A stretch of 61,675 bases of DNA from Bacteroidales bacterium (GTDB taxonomy: Bacteria > Bacteroidota > Bacteroidia > Bacteroidales > UBA12077): assembly GCA_030637515.1 (NCBI GenBank), contig DAOWGM010000014.1, forward strand, positions 1 through 61,675, given 5' to 3'. The notes below the pieces were generated by a model. The model saw only the letters and a list, made by a program, of their open reading frames with translations. It was not told where the DNA came from and did no database searches. How positions within the stretch are numbered: position 1 is the first letter of the stretch; every line of letters starts with the position of its first letter. A program made the position numbers and the translations under genes. Positions 60,908-61,675 of this stretch are shown here, in pieces.

Positions 60908-61675
60908 ATGAAAAAGAATATTTTACTTCTAATTGTTTTCCTTATATCAGTTAGTTTATATAGTAGTAATAATCCTCAGGTTGACAGTCTTTATAAACGG
61001 TTAATCAATGTAGAAGATTCATTAAAAGCAGAAGTGCTAAATGAACTTAGCTGGGAGTTACGGAACTCGGAACCTGAAAAATCAATTGATTACGGGCTTG
61101 AGGCAATAAAATTTGCTGAAAAATATAATGACTACGAAGAGCTTGTAAAAGCACATAGTTATATTGGAGTTGCTTACAGAATTCTTGGAAATTATTCAGA
61201 ATCAACAGATTATTATTACAAAGGTTTGGGATTGGCTAAAAAGCATGGTGAAACAGAACAAGAAGGTTATGCATATATAAATATTGGAAATCTGCACATT
61301 TATCAGGGATATTATTACAATGCAATTGATAATTTGAATAAAGCAAGAGAGATTGCTGAAAAATTGGATCATAAGCGAATGCTGGGTTATATTCATCTAA
61401 ATATAGGAAGAGCTCAAATGCTTAGGGATGAAAATATGGAAGCTCTTGAAAATTTCAAAAAAGCTTTGGAATTTAGAATTGAAATAGATCAGGTGTCGGG
61501 TCAGGCGGTTTGTTATAAATATATTGGTGATATTCATTATAGAATTGGAGAAAATAATACAGCATTAAAAAACTATACTAAATCACTTGAAGTAGTTGAT
61601 AAAGATTCTGATAAGGACTTATATGCAAATATTCACACTATGATTTCTCAGGTTTATCTTAAAACTGGAAATTAT
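60908..61675 (+). CDS. Secreted TPR-repeat protein, 5' part (cut by window edge)
   Basis: From the ATG at 60908 the frame stays open for 256 codons to the edge. A signal peptide (MKKNILLLIVFLISVSLY) precedes a run of tetratricopeptide repeats of about 38-40 residues: AHSYIGVAYRILGNYSESTDY, AYINIGNLHIYQGYYYNAIDN, YIHLNIGRAQMLRDENMEALE, CYKYIGDIHYRIGENNTALKN and SQVYLKTGNY at the edge. In Bacteroidota this form usually continues into a membrane helix and a histidine kinase, adenylate cyclase or LuxR-type domain, but that part is outside the window. Confidence 0.85.
   Translation, partial: MKKNILLLIVFLISVSLYSSNNPQVDSLYKRLINVEDSLKAEVLNELSWELRNSEPEKSIDYGLEAIKFAEKYNDYEELVKAHSYIGVAYRILGNYSESTDYYYKGLGLAKKHGETEQEGYAYINIGNLHIYQGYYYNAIDNLNKAREIAEKLDHKRMLGYIHLNIGRAQMLRDENMEALENFKKALEFRIEIDQVSGQAVCYKYIGDIHYRIGENNTALKNYTKSLEVVDKDSDKDLYANIHTMISQVYLKTGNY

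Overview
This window is about 61.7 kb of low-GC, densely coded chromosomal DNA from a member of the Bacteroidota, most likely an anaerobic or microaerobic Bacteroidales/Marinilabiliales-type bacterium. That placement is an inference from gene content, not from a marker gene. The supports are: Bacteroidota-type promoters (TTG, about 19 nt, TAnnTTTG) in front of several genes; the alternative GlmU-family protein; a DUF4492-cydA-cydB operon; a PorV/PorQ-family outer-membrane protein; secreted proteins with CHU_C or type IX C-terminal sorting domains; a bifunctional DAHP synthase/chorismate mutase; a DUF5916 protein; and many signal peptides that cleave just before Gln. HydF implies [FeFe]-hydrogenase metabolism. 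No plasmid, prophage, CRISPR or complete insertion sequence was seen.

Layout. 1-2.2 kb holds the start of a secreted-protein gene at the left edge (minus strand) and a divergent two-component system whose kinase is broken by an in-frame TAG. 2.2-18.2 kb is mostly housekeeping: a U32/RlhA-type protein, a SPOUT RNA methyltransferase, tRNA-His, a polysaccharide flippase, a class V aminotransferase, ribosomal protein L31 type B, the GlmU-like enzyme, Lon, a LiaF-like membrane protein, CoaD with a thioredoxin-fold lipid-envelope protein, a Nudix hydrolase, PyrE, an SRPBCC protein and BirA. 18.4-25.8 kb holds an rsfS-ftsH-cdsA-psd operon (ribosome silencing, membrane proteolysis, phospholipid synthesis), then transporters and a CHU_C protein. 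26-29.1 kb is the cytochrome bd operon, which ends in an unlisted 33-residue membrane peptide resembling CydX. 29.2-34.2 kb holds aromatic amino-acid entry (DAHP synthase/chorismate mutase), PurS, PssA (partner of CdsA and Psd), a PorV/PorQ-like protein, a small HAD phosphatase and a lipoprotein glutaminyl cyclase.

34.3-42.8 kb is richer in secreted proteins: a seven-repeat type IX cargo protein; an ECF sigma factor, membrane protein and beta-helix-like protein operon; a periplasmic metallo-beta-lactamase-fold protein; an acetate transporter; a 183-bp MITE-like element with 20-bp terminal inverted repeats; and a DUF5916 outer-membrane protein. Short palindromic intergenic repeats cluster here and near 29 kb.

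43-56 kb is almost entirely minus strand: a radical SAM/SPASM protein, a Gfo/Idh/MocA oxidoreductase, HydF, two large GT-C-type membrane glycosyltransferases, a convergent YbhN-like flippase, two GT2 glycosyltransferases with another GT-C protein between them, and aspartate ammonia-lyase. HydF and the ammonia-lyase therefore bracket an 8.2-kb glycan-building block. 56-60.7 kb holds a sigma-54 activator without a helix-turn-helix domain, Ppx/GppA and a NatA/NatB-type ABC exporter. The right edge cuts a secreted TPR protein.

The clearest items for follow-up are the CydX-like peptide, the HydF-AspA bracket, the broken histidine kinase, the DNA-binding-less sigma-54 activator with GAFTSA in place of GAFTGA, the sigma factor/beta-helix operon, and the palindromic repeat families.
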